This document shows positions 1 through 9,893 of a stretch of 33,856 nt of DNA, one piece after another (positions within the stretch are counted from its first letter, which is position 1; each line of letters starts with the position of its first letter). The stretch covers positions 1 through 33,856 of the forward strand of contig NZ_BCRP01000026.1 in assembly GCF_001552655.1 (NCBI RefSeq), written 5' to 3'. Source of the stretch: Alicyclobacillus kakegawensis NBRC 103104. GTDB lineage: Bacteria > Bacillota > Bacilli > Alicyclobacillales > Alicyclobacillaceae. The notes below the pieces were generated by a model. The model did not search any database. It saw only the letters and a list, made by a program, of their open reading frames with translations, and was not told the origin of the DNA. The position numbers and the translations under genes are program-made.

Positions 1-41
1 GCGACAGACATGTCTGCCGCTCCGTACACAGACCTGGCTGT

Positions 42-914
42 TCAAGACTCTTTGACAACAAGTGCAACGCCGAACAGAATCAGTATCGCTCCAACCCAAA
101 AAGAAACTCCAACGACTTCTCCAAGGATCAGCCATCCCAGAAATGTCCCTACAAGCGGCTGAAAAAAGAAGTACAGTCCCCCAGATGACGCATCAACCAA
201 CTGCAAACCCTTATTCCACAAGAAAAATGCGCCTGCTGTGGAAACAACCCCTAAGTATAGAACGCCACCCCATAGATTGGGTTGTAGCCACGTACTCGGC
301 GACACATGAATCAATGGCTCCACCGCGGTCGGCGTGATGCATAAGGTCGCAATCAAGATTGCGTAGAAAGTCACAGTCAGTTGTGAGTAGTTTTCGGGAA
401 CCAATTTCACGACAACGGACATCAAAGCCCATGTCAGAGCAGCGATGAATAAGACGACGCCTCCAAGTTGGTAGGAGTGACTGAACCCGCCGATTCCGAC
501 AATCAGGAAGACACCTAAGGTCGCTAGTCCGACCGAAAGCGCTCTTCGGAAAGTTATCTTCTCGCCCAAGATCAGTCGACCGAATACAACCATGAACGCT
601 GGTGTTGCCGATGTAATCATCGCGCCCATCTGGGCTGTCGAAAGCTTTGTTCCAAGGAACTGCGTCCAAATGGAGAGCGCATAGCCGACGATTCCAATTA
701 CAGTAACATGTGGTAGATACCGCCATCCAATCCTCCAAGATTGTTTTGTGGCGAGGATGCTGATTGCCAGTGTGAGAAGGGCTATTCCATATCGAATCCA
801 CACCAGCGCAAGTGGTTCGATGTTTTTCAGCAGGACCTTGCTGACTACGTACATACCACCCCAAATGCTTGCGGCAAGTGCCATGTACAGTCCGCCCAAA
901 TAGCGTGACTTCAT
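42..914 (-). CDS. DMT-superfamily (EamA) drug/metabolite exporter
   Basis: The 290-residue product is almost entirely hydrophobic, with about ten membrane segments arranged as two repeated EamA halves (roughly residues 5-140 and 150-288). The N-terminal pattern, a short basic stretch then GGLYMALAASIWGG, is typical of this family, as is the second-half FFFQPLVGTFLGWLILGE motif. Such proteins export amino acids, nucleobases or other small metabolites through the cytoplasmic membrane; the substrate cannot be read from sequence. The ATG start follows GGAGGGATAAAT, a good ribosome-binding site. It is a single-gene unit on the minus strand, downstream of the groEL terminator, and its 5' region carries nested inverted repeats (955-999). 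Family assignment is secure; function within the family is open. Confidence 0.88.
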   Translation of the reverse strand: MKSRYLGGLYMALAASIWGGMYVVSKVLLKNIEPLALVWIRYGIALLTLAISILATKQSWRIGWRYLPHVTVIGIVGYALSIWTQFLGTKLSTAQMGAMITSATPAFMVVFGRLILGEKITFRRALSVGLATLGVFLIVGIGGFSHSYQLGGVVLFIAALTWALMSVVVKLVPENYSQLTVTFYAILIATLCITPTAVEPLIHVSPSTWLQPNLWGGVLYLGVVSTAGAFFLWNKGLQLVDASSGGLYFFFQPLVGTFLGWLILGEVVGVSFWVGAILILFGVALVVKES

Positions 915-954
915 ATTTATCCCTCCGTCATATGCAGGACTGGTATGTCCACTG

Positions 955-999
955 GCGAAGGGAACCCGTGTTGAATTTCCTTCGCTCAGTCGCGAAGGG
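955..999 (-). promoter_or_regulatory. Nested inverted repeats in the 5' region of the EamA exporter gene
   Basis: Reading the minus strand there are three related blocks: CCCTTCGC (999-992), GCGAAGGAAA (985-976) and TTCCCTTCGC (964-955). The middle block can pair with either flank, giving two mutually exclusive hairpins about 40 nt before the exporter ATG. That geometry suits attenuation or a dimeric-repressor site. No run of U follows, so a simple intrinsic terminator is unlikely. The rest of 915-1175, between the exporter start and the groEL terminator, shows no convincing gene or RNA. Confidence 0.4.
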
Positions 1000-1175
1000 T
1001 TGGGACATCATTCTCAAACAACGGCTGATAAAACATCTCTTTGACCTCCGGGCCAGTGAAAATATATCCTCATCCGTCGGTGGGACATGGAGCGTACGAT
1101 GTATGCGGCGGATAGAGGGGCTTGCAGTGTCATCCCGTGATCACAAACACGATTGAAGTTGTTTATTGAAGACAC

Positions 1176-1243
1176 AAAACGGGCCCGAGCGCCGGGGACA
1201 AGGATGCGTGCCCTCCCTTCCCCATGGCCGCGCTGCGGGCCCG
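1176..1243 (-). terminator. Long rho-independent terminator of groES-groEL
   Basis: On the minus strand the arm CGGGCCCG-C-AGCGC (1243-1230) pairs with GCGCT-CGGGCCCG (1192-1180), giving 13 bp with one bulged base. The interior can continue pairing through GGGGAAGG and CCTTGTCCCC. The stem is followed at once by TTTTG (1179-1175). It begins 24 bases after the groEL stop codon and is positioned to end that transcript. Confidence 0.8.
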
Positions 1244-1266
1244 CTTCCACACTACCGTTGGATGGG

Positions 1267-2949
<1,683 letters not shown>

Positions 2950-3258
2950 TTACGCCTGGACAATCGCAAGAATGTCGCTCTCGCGCAGGATGAGAAGTTC
3001 TTCGCCGTCCACCTTCACCTCGGTGCCGGCGTACTTGGAATACAACACCCGGTCCCCGACCTTGACGTCCAACGCCACTCGTTTGCCATCTTCCAAACGC
3101 CCGGGACCCACTGCAATCACCTCGGCCTCCTGAGGCTTCTCCTTGGCCGTATCCGGAAGCACAATGCCGCTGGCCGTCTTTTCCTCCCGTTCCACCGGGC
3201 GCACCACAACCCGGTCGGCAAGCGGGCGAAGCGAGTGCTTGGTGACTGTTGCGCTCAT
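2950..3258 (-). CDS. groES: Co-chaperonin GroES (Hsp10)
   Basis: The 102-residue product forms the heptameric lid that caps the GroEL chamber. It starts with a short extension before [13 protein letters not shown], then carries the mobile loop [19 protein letters not shown] (about residues 24-42) that docks on GroEL, and the later [15 protein letters not shown] block. The ATG used here follows TTGGAGGTTGGGGT, a strong ribosome-binding site. The longer in-frame reading would start inside the leader next to the CIRCE element and is unlikely. It is the first gene of groES-groEL and is preceded by a promoter and a perfect CIRCE operator, so heat induction through HrcA is expected. Confidence 0.97.
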   Translation of the reverse strand: MSATVTKHSLRPLADRVVVRPVEREEKTASGIVLPDTAKEKPQEAEVIAVGPGRLEDGKRVALDVKVGDRVLYSKYAGTEVKVDGEELLILRESDILAIVQA

Positions 3259-3284
3259 ACCCCAACCTCCAATTCCATCGTTTA

Positions 3285-3311
3285 TTAGCACTCTGTACAC
3301 TTGAGTGCTAA
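3285..3311. promoter_or_regulatory. CIRCE operator (HrcA binding site)
   Basis: TTAGCACTC (3285-3293), a 9-base spacer, and GAGTGCTAA (3303-3311) form the canonical CIRCE inverted repeat with no mismatch. It starts 27 bases upstream of the groES ATG and just downstream of the inferred -10 box, the standard position for HrcA repression of class I heat-shock operons. The hrcA gene itself is not in this window. Confidence 0.97.
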
Positions 3312-3322
3312 ACCCAATTTAC

Positions 3323-3352
3323 ATCATAGGGATAACAGCACAGCGGATGCAA
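3323..3352 (-). promoter_or_regulatory. Putative sigma-A promoter of groES-groEL
   Basis: On the minus strand TTGCAT (3352-3347) is separated by 18 bases from TATGAT (3328-3323). The predicted start of transcription falls just before the CIRCE element, as expected for HrcA-repressed operons. The -10 box is a good match; the -35 box is weak. Confidence 0.6.
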
Positions 3353-3506
3353 GCCGCGCGCGGAGAAGTTTGGGCCCGCGCGACGAGGGTTGCACCCGCT
3401 TGATGGAGTTTATTGCGATTATTGCGTCTATCCACCGCTTCTTGCCGAAATACCGGAGTCGATTCAAAGGGCATGAACAGACACCTGAAAAACGTGCTCC
3501 CCATCC

Positions 3507-4505
3507 TCACTCCTGTGTACGAAACGGTCGGTGCGCGAGCCCGAGAAAAGCGGTCGCGTCAGCCTGGGCAGCCGCCGGCGGCCAGGCGCACAGGTCGAAA
3601 GGAAAATCGGAGCCAGGCAACACGCGCTCGGCTCCCGCCACTTCCAACAGCAACCGGGCGACCCGTTGATCCCACAGGACATTGTCATAGTAGAACCTGC
3701 GCAGGTAGTCGGACGGCCGCATCGACATTTCGCTCCGCACGCCCGGCCAGACCTGCCAGCCTTGCTCCAAGCGGCCCATCTGGTACGGCAGATAGCCTCC
3801 ACCGTGCGCCAACAGCCAACGGATGCGCGGGTACCTGTCGAGGGTGCCGCTAAGCATCAAGTCAACCGCGCAAACGGTCGTCTCCCACGGCACCCCAATC
3901 AGGTTCGGCATGCGCCGACGCTGAATGCGCGGGTCCATGTTGAGCAGCGGATGGATAAACAAAATCGCCTTGTGGGCATCCGCCGCTTCCAACAGGGGCC
4001 GAAACGCCTCGTCGCCGAGCAGCCTCTCCCCACACCCAGGCCCGATGATGGCCCCCAGCAATCCGCGGCCCATCGCCCGCTCCAATTCCGCAGCCGCCCA
4101 CTCGGGGCGGTTGAGCGGCACCGTGGCCAGAGCGCTGAGCGCCTGCGGGTGCTCGCGCACCCAGGCGGCCAGGGCGTCGTTGTACACCCGCGCCCCTTCG
4201 GCTGTCACCTCCGGCTCCGACTCGTACAAAAACAACTGCGGCACCGGCGACACGAGCGAGTGCGCGACCCCGGCCGCACGCTGCGCGGCCAGGTACAGGC
4301 CGGCCTCGACAAACTCCGGTTTCAATTCGAACGCCCACCTGCCGTTGACAGTGAGAAATGGGGCTTTGTCCGGAGTGCGTTGTTCCCACTGCGTCCCTAC
4401 GCGCCGCTCGGCACGCAGCCATTCCATTGCCGCCTCTGGGATGAAATGGGTATGTACGTCGTACGGCGCACGCTCGGCCGAGCTGGCCAGTCCTCCCGTA
4501 CTCAC
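3507..4505 (-). CDS. praH: ACMSD-family metal-dependent decarboxylase, likely 5-carboxy-2-hydroxymuconate-6-semialdehyde decarboxylase
   Basis: This 332-residue amidohydrolase-fold protein shows the ACMSD-type zinc site: HTH at about 18-20, His185 in FIHPLL, His234 in AHGGGYLP as probable catalytic base, and Asp300 in PGSDFPFD. Family members are non-oxidative decarboxylases of muconate semialdehydes or aromatic acids. It is the last gene of the meta-cleavage operon, and its GTG start overlaps the tautomerase stop in GTGA, so translation is probably coupled. In the recalled Paenibacillus pra order, the homologue in this position removes the ring carboxyl group after protocatechuate 2,3-cleavage. 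Acting on 2-amino-3-carboxymuconate semialdehyde is the alternative, but the partner genes of that pathway are absent. The exact substrate is inferred. Confidence 0.78.
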   Translation of the reverse strand: MSTGGLASSAERAPYDVHTHFIPEAAMEWLRAERRVGTQWEQRTPDKAPFLTVNGRWAFELKPEFVEAGLYLAAQRAAGVAHSLVSPVPQLFLYESEPEVTAEGARVYNDALAAWVREHPQALSALATVPLNRPEWAAAELERAMGRGLLGAIIGPGCGERLLGDEAFRPLLEAADAHKAILFIHPLLNMDPRIQRRRMPNLIGVPWETTVCAVDLMLSGTLDRYPRIRWLLAHGGGYLPYQMGRLEQGWQVWPGVRSEMSMRPSDYLRRFYYDNVLWDQRVARLLLEVAGAERVLPGSDFPFDLCAWPPAAAQADATAFLGLAHRPFRTQE

Positions 4506-4693
4506 GGCTCTCGCTCCGACAACGGTTTCCCGCCGACCGCCCAGTGCTGTTTCGGCAGTTCGTAGAGCAGCACCCGAATCGATTCGCTTGGGCTGCCCAA
4601 AGCCCGGTGCACCGCCTCGGTCACCTCGGTGATCAATTGACGCTTGACAGCTTCGGATCGACCCTCGACAATGTGCAACTGGATGAGCGGCAT
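4502..4693 (-). CDS. praC: 4-Oxalocrotonate tautomerase (2-hydroxymuconate tautomerase)
   Basis: The 63-codon gene encodes a 62-residue mature enzyme that starts with the catalytic Pro exposed by Met removal (MPLIQLHIVEGR), and it carries the Arg at mature position 11 typical of the family. It interconverts the enol and keto forms of 4-oxalocrotonate. The ATG chosen puts Pro second; a seven-codon upstream extension would abolish the catalytic N-terminus and is rejected. It lies 17 bases after the decarboxylase gene and overlaps the ACMSD-like gene by four bases. This enzyme is needed in the dehydrogenase branch of the pathway, matching the presence of praB and praD homologues. Confidence 0.9.
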   Translation of the reverse strand: MPLIQLHIVEGRSEAVKRQLITEVTEAVHRALGSPSESIRVLLYELPKQHWAVGGKPLSEREP

Positions 4694-4710
4694 GCGACTC
4701 CCTCCTCGTT

Positions 4711-5484
4711 TCAATCCCGTATATTCAGGCGCAGCTCACCCAAGCCGTCAAAATCCACAACCACCTCGTCGCCACGGTGCAGGTGAATGGCTTCGGTAAT
4801 GCCGCCGGTCAGCACCACCATCCCCGGTTCCACGGCCTGCCCGACTTGAGCCAGCATGCGCGCCAACTGCACCACCGCCCGCACGGGGTGGCCAAGCACC
4901 GCCGCGCCCGCCCCCGTCTGCTTGACCTCACCGTTTTGGCGAACGGCCACACCGACTTCGTCCCACGCGCAGTGGTACGGAGAATACGCCTGATCCGCCA
5001 GCCAAAAGCGGGCAAACGAGGCGTTGTCTGCAATCACATCGACCAAAGTGAAAGAGAAGTCGCGGTAGCGGCTGTCGATGATTTCCACCGCCGGCATCAC
5101 GCACTCGGTCGCCAGCCACACATCCCGTGCGGTCACCTGCGGACCGGCGAGACGGTGTTTGAACACGAACGCCAGCTCCGGCTCCACGCGCGGATGGATG
5201 AGTCCGGCCAGCGACAGCTCGCCGTCAGTCAGTTCCTGGGAGCGAAACAGGCGGCCGTATATCGGTTCTTCAACCCCGACCGACACCTGCTTGGCGCGGC
5301 TGGTCAGGCCCATTTTCCAGCCCGCCAGGACGTCGCCCTGGGACAAGGCTCTGTCCGTATTCAGGCGCTGGATTTCGTACGCGTCGGCGACCGTCAGGCC
5401 AGGGTACCGTTCTGTCAATTTCTGCATCTCCGTGGCATCAACTTGATGCCGCCACACTTCCTCGGCAATGGCCCGCAAGTCCAT
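4711..5484 (-). CDS. praD: 4-Oxalocrotonate decarboxylase (2-oxo-3-hexenedioate decarboxylase)
   Basis: This 257-residue member of the hydratase/decarboxylase family carries the IHPRVEPELAFVF block (about residues 96-108), with acidic metal ligands, and the PAVEIIDSRYRDF and [10 protein letters not shown] blocks. It decarboxylates 2-oxo-3-hexenedioate to 2-hydroxypenta-2,4-dienoate, normally in a complex with the hydratase. A paralogue (7493-8338) in the same operon shares the same blocks. The assignment of this copy as decarboxylase and the other as hydratase follows gene order and general similarity, so the two could be swapped. The ATG follows GGGAGGGAAGGCGCG. A roughly 100-base gap without a gene separates it from the aldolase. 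Confidence 0.8.
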   Translation of the reverse strand: MDLRAIAEEVWRHQVDATEMQKLTERYPGLTVADAYEIQRLNTDRALSQGDVLAGWKMGLTSRAKQVSVGVEEPIYGRLFRSQELTDGELSLAGLIHPRVEPELAFVFKHRLAGPQVTARDVWLATECVMPAVEIIDSRYRDFSFTLVDVIADNASFARFWLADQAYSPYHCAWDEVGVAVRQNGEVKQTGAGAAVLGHPVRAVVQLARMLAQVGQAVEPGMVVLTGGITEAIHLHRGDEVVVDFDGLGELRLNIRD

Positions 5485-5585
5485 CGCGCCTTCCCTCCCT
5501 TACCTATGATGGATTCGCGCTCAGCGCCGGCAAGCGCTTCGGCCCAGCCGGCCGCTTCGCCCCCGAACGGAGCGCGTGGATGGAC

Positions 5586-6602
5586 TCACTTGTGTGCAGC
5601 CAGTTCCACGGCCACGTCCACAATCATGTCCTCCTGGCCGCCGACCACCTTGCGCTTGCCCAACTCCACTAAGATGTCGCGCGCGTCGACCCCAAAACGC
5701 TGCGAGGCGCGCTCCGCGTGCAGCAAGAAGCTCGAATAGACGCCCGCGTAGCCTAACGTCAGGCTGGCCCTGTCGGTGCGCACCGGCCGGCTGATGCGCG
5801 GCCCCAGCACGTCCTCAGCCGCGTCCATGGCGGCGTACAGATTGACCCCGGTGTCGATGCCCGACTTTTCGCAGGCCGCGACGAACACCTCCAGCGGCGT
5901 GTTGCCCGCGCCCGCTCCCAGCCCGGCGAGACTGGCGTCGATACGCACCGCCCCAGCGCGAATCGCGGCCAGGGAATTGGCCACGGAGCAGCCCAGGTTG
6001 TTATGCGCGTGGAATCCGACCTGCACCTCGCTCGGCAGGGCGTCGCGGAGGGCCGATACCTTTTCCGTCACCTCGTCCATCAGCATCGCGCCCGCCGAAT
6101 CGACGATGTAGACGCAGTGCGCGCCGTAACTGGCCATCTTCTTCGCTTCCTCGACCAAGACCGGTGTCTCGGTCATGTGCGAGAGCATCAAGAACCCGAC
6201 CACGTCCAATCCCAGCGAACGCGCTTCCCGAATGTGCTGCTCCGAGATATCCGCCTCTGTCGAGTGGGTGGCCACGCGCACCGCCCGAATGCCGCAGGCG
6301 ACAGCGCGCTTGAGGTGCTCGACCGTGCCAATCCCCGGCAGGAGCAGGGCCGCCACCTTGGTGTGCGGAGCCGCTTCGCAGACCGCCCGCAGGTATGCCT
6401 CCTCGTCTTCCTTGGAAAACCCGTACTGAATCGAACTGCCGCCGAGTCCATCGCCGTGAGTCGCCTCAATCAGCGCCACGCCCGTCTTGTCGAGGGCGCC
6501 GGCAATCGCCCTCGCGTCCTCCAGGCTGAACTGGTGGCGCACCGCGTGCATCCCGTCGCGCAGCGTCACGTCCGTCACGGAGATGCGCTGTACCTCTGCC
6601 AT
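5586..6602 (-). CDS. praF: 4-Hydroxy-2-oxovalerate aldolase
   Basis: This 338-residue TIM-barrel class II aldolase splits 4-hydroxy-2-oxovalerate into pyruvate and acetaldehyde. The N-terminal catalytic block TLRDGMHAVRHQFS holds Arg15, Asp16 and His19, and the metal-binding FHAHNNLGCSVANS motif lies near residue 200, as in DmpG/BphI. These enzymes form a channelled complex with the acylating acetaldehyde dehydrogenase, whose gene lies immediately upstream with six bases between stop and start. The length equals the family norm. The ATG is preceded by AAGGGGTGAG, which overlaps the end of the dehydrogenase gene. Confidence 0.95.
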   Translation of the reverse strand: MAEVQRISVTDVTLRDGMHAVRHQFSLEDARAIAGALDKTGVALIEATHGDGLGGSSIQYGFSKEDEEAYLRAVCEAAPHTKVAALLLPGIGTVEHLKRAVACGIRAVRVATHSTEADISEQHIREARSLGLDVVGFLMLSHMTETPVLVEEAKKMASYGAHCVYIVDSAGAMLMDEVTEKVSALRDALPSEVQVGFHAHNNLGCSVANSLAAIRAGAVRIDASLAGLGAGAGNTPLEVFVAACEKSGIDTGVNLYAAMDAAEDVLGPRISRPVRTDRASLTLGYAGVYSSFLLHAERASQRFGVDARDILVELGKRKVVGGQEDMIVDVAVELAAHK

Positions 6603-6608
6603 CGTGGC

Positions 6609-7496
6609 TCACCCCTTCACCACAGACAACCGGTGCTTGGCGTATTCTTCGCCAAACTTCACGGCCGCCGCGGTCATGATGTCGAGATTGCCCGCATACA
6701 CCGGCAGGTAATCGCCCAGCCCTTCGACTTCGATGGACACGCTGACCACGCGGCCGTCGAGGATGGGCTCCCGGTTCAAACGATAACCGGGAACGTAGGT
6801 CTGCACGTGCCGGACCATGCTTTCAATCGATTCGCGGACGCGGTCAAACACGTCCGGGGCTGGATCGTCAATCACGCAATAGATGGTGTCGCGCATCAGG
6901 ATGGGCGGATTGGCCGGATTGAGGATAATGATGGCCTTGCCCTTGCGCGCCTGCCCGATAACCTCCAGCGCCTTCCCTGTGGTCTCCGTAAATTCGTCGA
7001 TATTCTGACGTGTTCCGGGACCGGCGGAACGGCTGGAGATGGTCGCGACAATCTCCGCATACTCCACCCCGATCACACGGCTGACCGCGTAGACAATCGG
7101 CACCGTCGCCTGCCCGCCGCAGGTAACCATGTTGACGTTGGGCGAGTCCAGGTGCTCCTCCAGGTTGACCGCGGCGATCACGTACGGGCCGCGCGCCGCA
7201 GGTGTCAGGTCGATGGCCTGTATCCCCACCTCGCGCAGGAGCTTGGCGTGACGTACGTGCGCCTTGGCGCTGGTGGCGTCAAACACCACGTCCGGCCGCA
7301 CCCCCGCATCCAGCACCGCCTTCAGCCCCTCGGCCGAGGTCTCTAAGCCGGCGTCACGGGCCCGGCGCAGTCCGTCCGACTCCGGGTCTATTCCAATCAT
7401 CCAACGCGGCTCCAACCAGTCGCTGCGGAGCAATTTCACCATCAAGTCGGTGCCGATGTTGCCAGAACCGACAATCGCCGCCGTCAACTTGCTCAT
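6609..7496 (-). CDS. praG: Acetaldehyde dehydrogenase, acylating
   Basis: The 295-residue protein converts acetaldehyde, NAD+ and CoA to acetyl-CoA and is the partner of the aldolase encoded next to it. It has the NAD-binding start [12 protein letters not shown] (residues 8-19) and the catalytic Cys126 in [12 protein letters not shown]. The C-terminal part matches the DmpF/BphJ dimerisation region. The start codon overlaps the hydratase stop in ATGA, so translation is coupled, and GGGAGATG lies just upstream. The tight packing with both neighbours supports function as the last oxidative step of the meta pathway. Confidence 0.95.
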   Translation of the reverse strand: MSKLTAAIVGSGNIGTDLMVKLLRSDWLEPRWMIGIDPESDGLRRARDAGLETSAEGLKAVLDAGVRPDVVFDATSAKAHVRHAKLLREVGIQAIDLTPAARGPYVIAAVNLEEHLDSPNVNMVTCGGQATVPIVYAVSRVIGVEYAEIVATISSRSAGPGTRQNIDEFTETTGKALEVIGQARKGKAIIILNPANPPILMRDTIYCVIDDPAPDVFDRVRESIESMVRHVQTYVPGYRLNREPILDGRVVSVSIEVEGLGDYLPVYAGNLDIMTAAAVKFGEEYAKHRLSVVKG

Positions 7497-8338
7497 GGCA
7501 GCACATCTCCCTTCGCTTCCACCCGCGCGAGTCCTGCCGCTTGTGGCTCGCCGATGGTGATGTTGACGCGGCCCAGCCGGCCAAAGGAAACCGACACCCT
7601 GTCCCCCGGCCGCACCGGCACCGCGGCGCTGATGGCCCCCGACAGGACCACGTCTCCGGCGCGCATGGTGGTGCCCAGGCTTGTCAACGTGTTGGCCAGC
7701 CAGGCCACGGCTTGCGCCGGGTGTCCGAGCACCGCGGCGCCCGCCCCGGTCTGAACAATCTCACCGTTGACCCGGAGCACCCCGCCGACACCCGCCAGAT
7801 TGCGGCCCGTTACCGGCGTCGCCGTGTCGCCCAGGGCAAAACACCCCGAGGACGCGTTGTCGGCGATGGTGTCCGCCAGCTGAATCCGCCAGTCGGCAAT
7901 CCGGCTGTCGATGATTTCAATCGCCGGCAGCACGTATTCGGTGGCCGCCAGCACGTCCTGCACCGTCACGTCACGCCCGTCCAAGTCCGAGCGAAGCACA
8001 AACGCCAATTCCGCTTCGACCCTGGGCTGCAGCAACGGAAAATCGACCACCTGCCCCGTTCCGTAGCGCATGGAGCGCAGCAGGTGGCCAAAGTCCGGCT
8101 GATGCACGCCCAGCATCTCCTGCATCGGCCGGCTGGTCAACCCCACCTTGTAGCCGACCACCTCATCCCCATAGGTGCGCTTGCGCTCGATGTTACGAAT
8201 CTGTATCTGGTACGCCTGTTCCTGCGTCAGGTCCGGATGCTCCGCCGTCAAGGGAGCGATGGGACGGCCGTACTGCTCGGCCTCCCAGAGGGCATCGGCC
8301 AGCGTCTCGGTCAGCGCGTCCAGCTTCGCATCCGACAT
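7493..8338 (-). CDS. praE: 2-Oxopent-4-enoate (2-hydroxypenta-2,4-dienoate) hydratase
   Basis: This 281-residue protein belongs to the same family as the 4711-5484 product, with [28 protein letters not shown] and [13 protein letters not shown] blocks. It adds water to 2-hydroxypenta-2,4-dienoate to give 4-hydroxy-2-oxovalerate. The ATG read as MSDAKLDAL is preceded by AGGAGGTGGCGACAG. A 22-codon upstream in-frame extension would overlap the end of praB and is not supported. It precedes praG with a four-base overlap. Discrimination between hydratase and decarboxylase rests on position in the operon. Confidence 0.8.
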   Translation of the reverse strand: MSDAKLDALTETLADALWEAEQYGRPIAPLTAEHPDLTQEQAYQIQIRNIERKRTYGDEVVGYKVGLTSRPMQEMLGVHQPDFGHLLRSMRYGTGQVVDFPLLQPRVEAELAFVLRSDLDGRDVTVQDVLAATEYVLPAIEIIDSRIADWRIQLADTIADNASSGCFALGDTATPVTGRNLAGVGGVLRVNGEIVQTGAGAAVLGHPAQAVAWLANTLTSLGTTMRAGDVVLSGAISAAVPVRPGDRVSVSFGRLGRVNITIGEPQAAGLARVEAKGDVLP

Positions 8339-8384
8339 CTGTCGCCACCTCCTGGATTCCGGGGCGGGCGCGCCGCCCGCCGCT

Positions 8385-9821
8385 TCAAAGCTTGACGCAG
8401 ACATTTTTCAACTCGGAGTAGAATTCGAAGCTGTGGACCCCGCCCTCGCGTCCGATGCCGCTCTCCTTCATGCCGCCAAAAGGCGTGCGCAAGTCGCGCA
8501 GGAACCAGGTGTTAATCCAGATGATACCCGCCTCCAGCTCACCGGCCACGCGGTGCGCCCGCTTCAAGTTGGTTGTCCATATGGTCGCGCTCAGACCGTA
8601 GTGCGTGTCATTCGCGATGGCGATGACCTCTTCCTCGGTATCGAACGGTTGAATCGTCACCACCGGGCCAAACACCTCTTGGCGCACGATTTCGCACGAT
8701 TCGTCCACATCGACGATGATGGTCGGTTCCAGATAGTATCCGCGCTGCATGTGCGCAGGCCGCTTGCCGCCGAGGAGAATCCGGCACCCCTGCGCCACCG
8801 CCCGCTCGATGAAGCCTTCCACGCGCGCCAGGTGCTCTTCGCTGACGAGGGCGCCCACATCCGTCGCGGGATCGAACGGATCGCCCACGCGCAGCTTCGC
8901 CGCGCGGTCGGCGAACTTCGCCACAAACTCTTCATACAGCGGCCTCTCCACATAGATGCGCGATCCGCACAAGCAGACCTCGCCCTGGTTGCTGAACGAC
9001 GAACGCAGGCTGACGGTAAGGGCGTCCTCCAGGTCAGCGTCGGCAAAGATGATGTTGGGGTTCTTGCCTCCCAGCTCAAACGACAACCGCTTGAGCGATC
9101 CGGCCGCGGCCCGCATCACGGCCTTGCCGGTGGTGGTCTCTCCGGTCAGGGAGATCAGGTTGACGTCCGGGTGCTCGGTCAAAAAGGAGCCCGCAGCGTC
9201 CGGGCCAAACCCGTGCACAACGTTCAACACCCCGTCGGGGAGCCCGGCCTCCTTAGCGATTTCCGCCAACTTGGCGGCCGTCGTCGGCGTCAGCTCGGCT
9301 GGCTTGATGACGCACGTGTTGCCGGCCGCCAGACAGGGGGCGACCTTCCAGGTCAACAGCAACAGCGGCAGGTTCCAGGGCGAGATGAGCCCGGCCACCC
9401 CGACAGGCCGGCGCAGCGCGTAGTTGAGCGCCACCCCGTCCATCTCGAAACACTCGGTGCCCAGCCCCTTGACGAAATCGGCGAAGAAGCGAAAGTTGGC
9501 CGCCGCACGGGGGATGTCGAGCGTCTTCGAGAGGGACAGAGGTTTGCCCGTGTCCAGCGTCTCCAGGCGGGCCAGTTCGTCCAGGCGCTGTTCAATCAGG
9601 TCGGCCATGCGGTTCAAGACGGCCGCCCGCTCCTGGGCTGGGGTTTTGCCCCAGCTGCGGAAGGCGTTTCGGGCCGCCGCCACGGCACGGTTGATCTCCT
9701 CCCGGCCCCCTTCCGCCACCTGGCTGATGACCTCGCCGGTGGCCGGGTTGACGTTGTCAAACGTGCGGCCAGACTGCGACTCCACAAACTGGCCGTCGAT
9801 GAAATGCAAGATCTTTTCCAT
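8385..9821 (-). CDS. praB: 2-Hydroxymuconate-6-semialdehyde dehydrogenase
   Basis: This 478-residue NAD-dependent aldehyde dehydrogenase has the family blocks SPWNLPLLLLTWKVAPCLAAG, FELGGKNPN with the general-base Glu, and NQGEVCLCGSR with the catalytic Cys. Its N-terminus (HFIDGQFVESQSGRTFDNVNPATGE) resembles DmpC/XylG and AMS dehydrogenases. It oxidises the ring-cleavage semialdehyde to 2-hydroxymuconate. A GTG directly precedes the chosen ATG; the ribosome-binding site GGAGA suits the ATG better. Its position after the dioxygenase and before the hydratase matches praB. A relative that oxidises 2-aminomuconate semialdehyde is hard to exclude on sequence alone. Confidence 0.88.
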   Translation of the reverse strand: MEKILHFIDGQFVESQSGRTFDNVNPATGEVISQVAEGGREEINRAVAAARNAFRSWGKTPAQERAAVLNRMADLIEQRLDELARLETLDTGKPLSLSKTLDIPRAAANFRFFADFVKGLGTECFEMDGVALNYALRRPVGVAGLISPWNLPLLLLTWKVAPCLAAGNTCVIKPAELTPTTAAKLAEIAKEAGLPDGVLNVVHGFGPDAAGSFLTEHPDVNLISLTGETTTGKAVMRAAAGSLKRLSFELGGKNPNIIFADADLEDALTVSLRSSFSNQGEVCLCGSRIYVERPLYEEFVAKFADRAAKLRVGDPFDPATDVGALVSEEHLARVEGFIERAVAQGCRILLGGKRPAHMQRGYYLEPTIIVDVDESCEIVRQEVFGPVVTIQPFDTEEEVIAIANDTHYGLSATIWTTNLKRAHRVAGELEAGIIWINTWFLRDLRTPFGGMKESGIGREGGVHSFEFYSELKNVCVKL

Positions 9822-9893
9822 CACAAGTTCTCCTCTCCATCTCCCAGTCTAGTTGTCACGCGCACGCCGGCAGGATTCTCTTGTTTGCGCGGT

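Noticed and set aside
5-16. Palindrome CAGACATGTCTG at the left edge
   Set aside because: It is short, at the boundary, and without a gene context to interpret it.
869-1156. Small open frame in the gap between the exporter and groEL terminator
   Set aside because: It starts inside the exporter gene, lacks a ribosome-binding site and has no recognisable motif.
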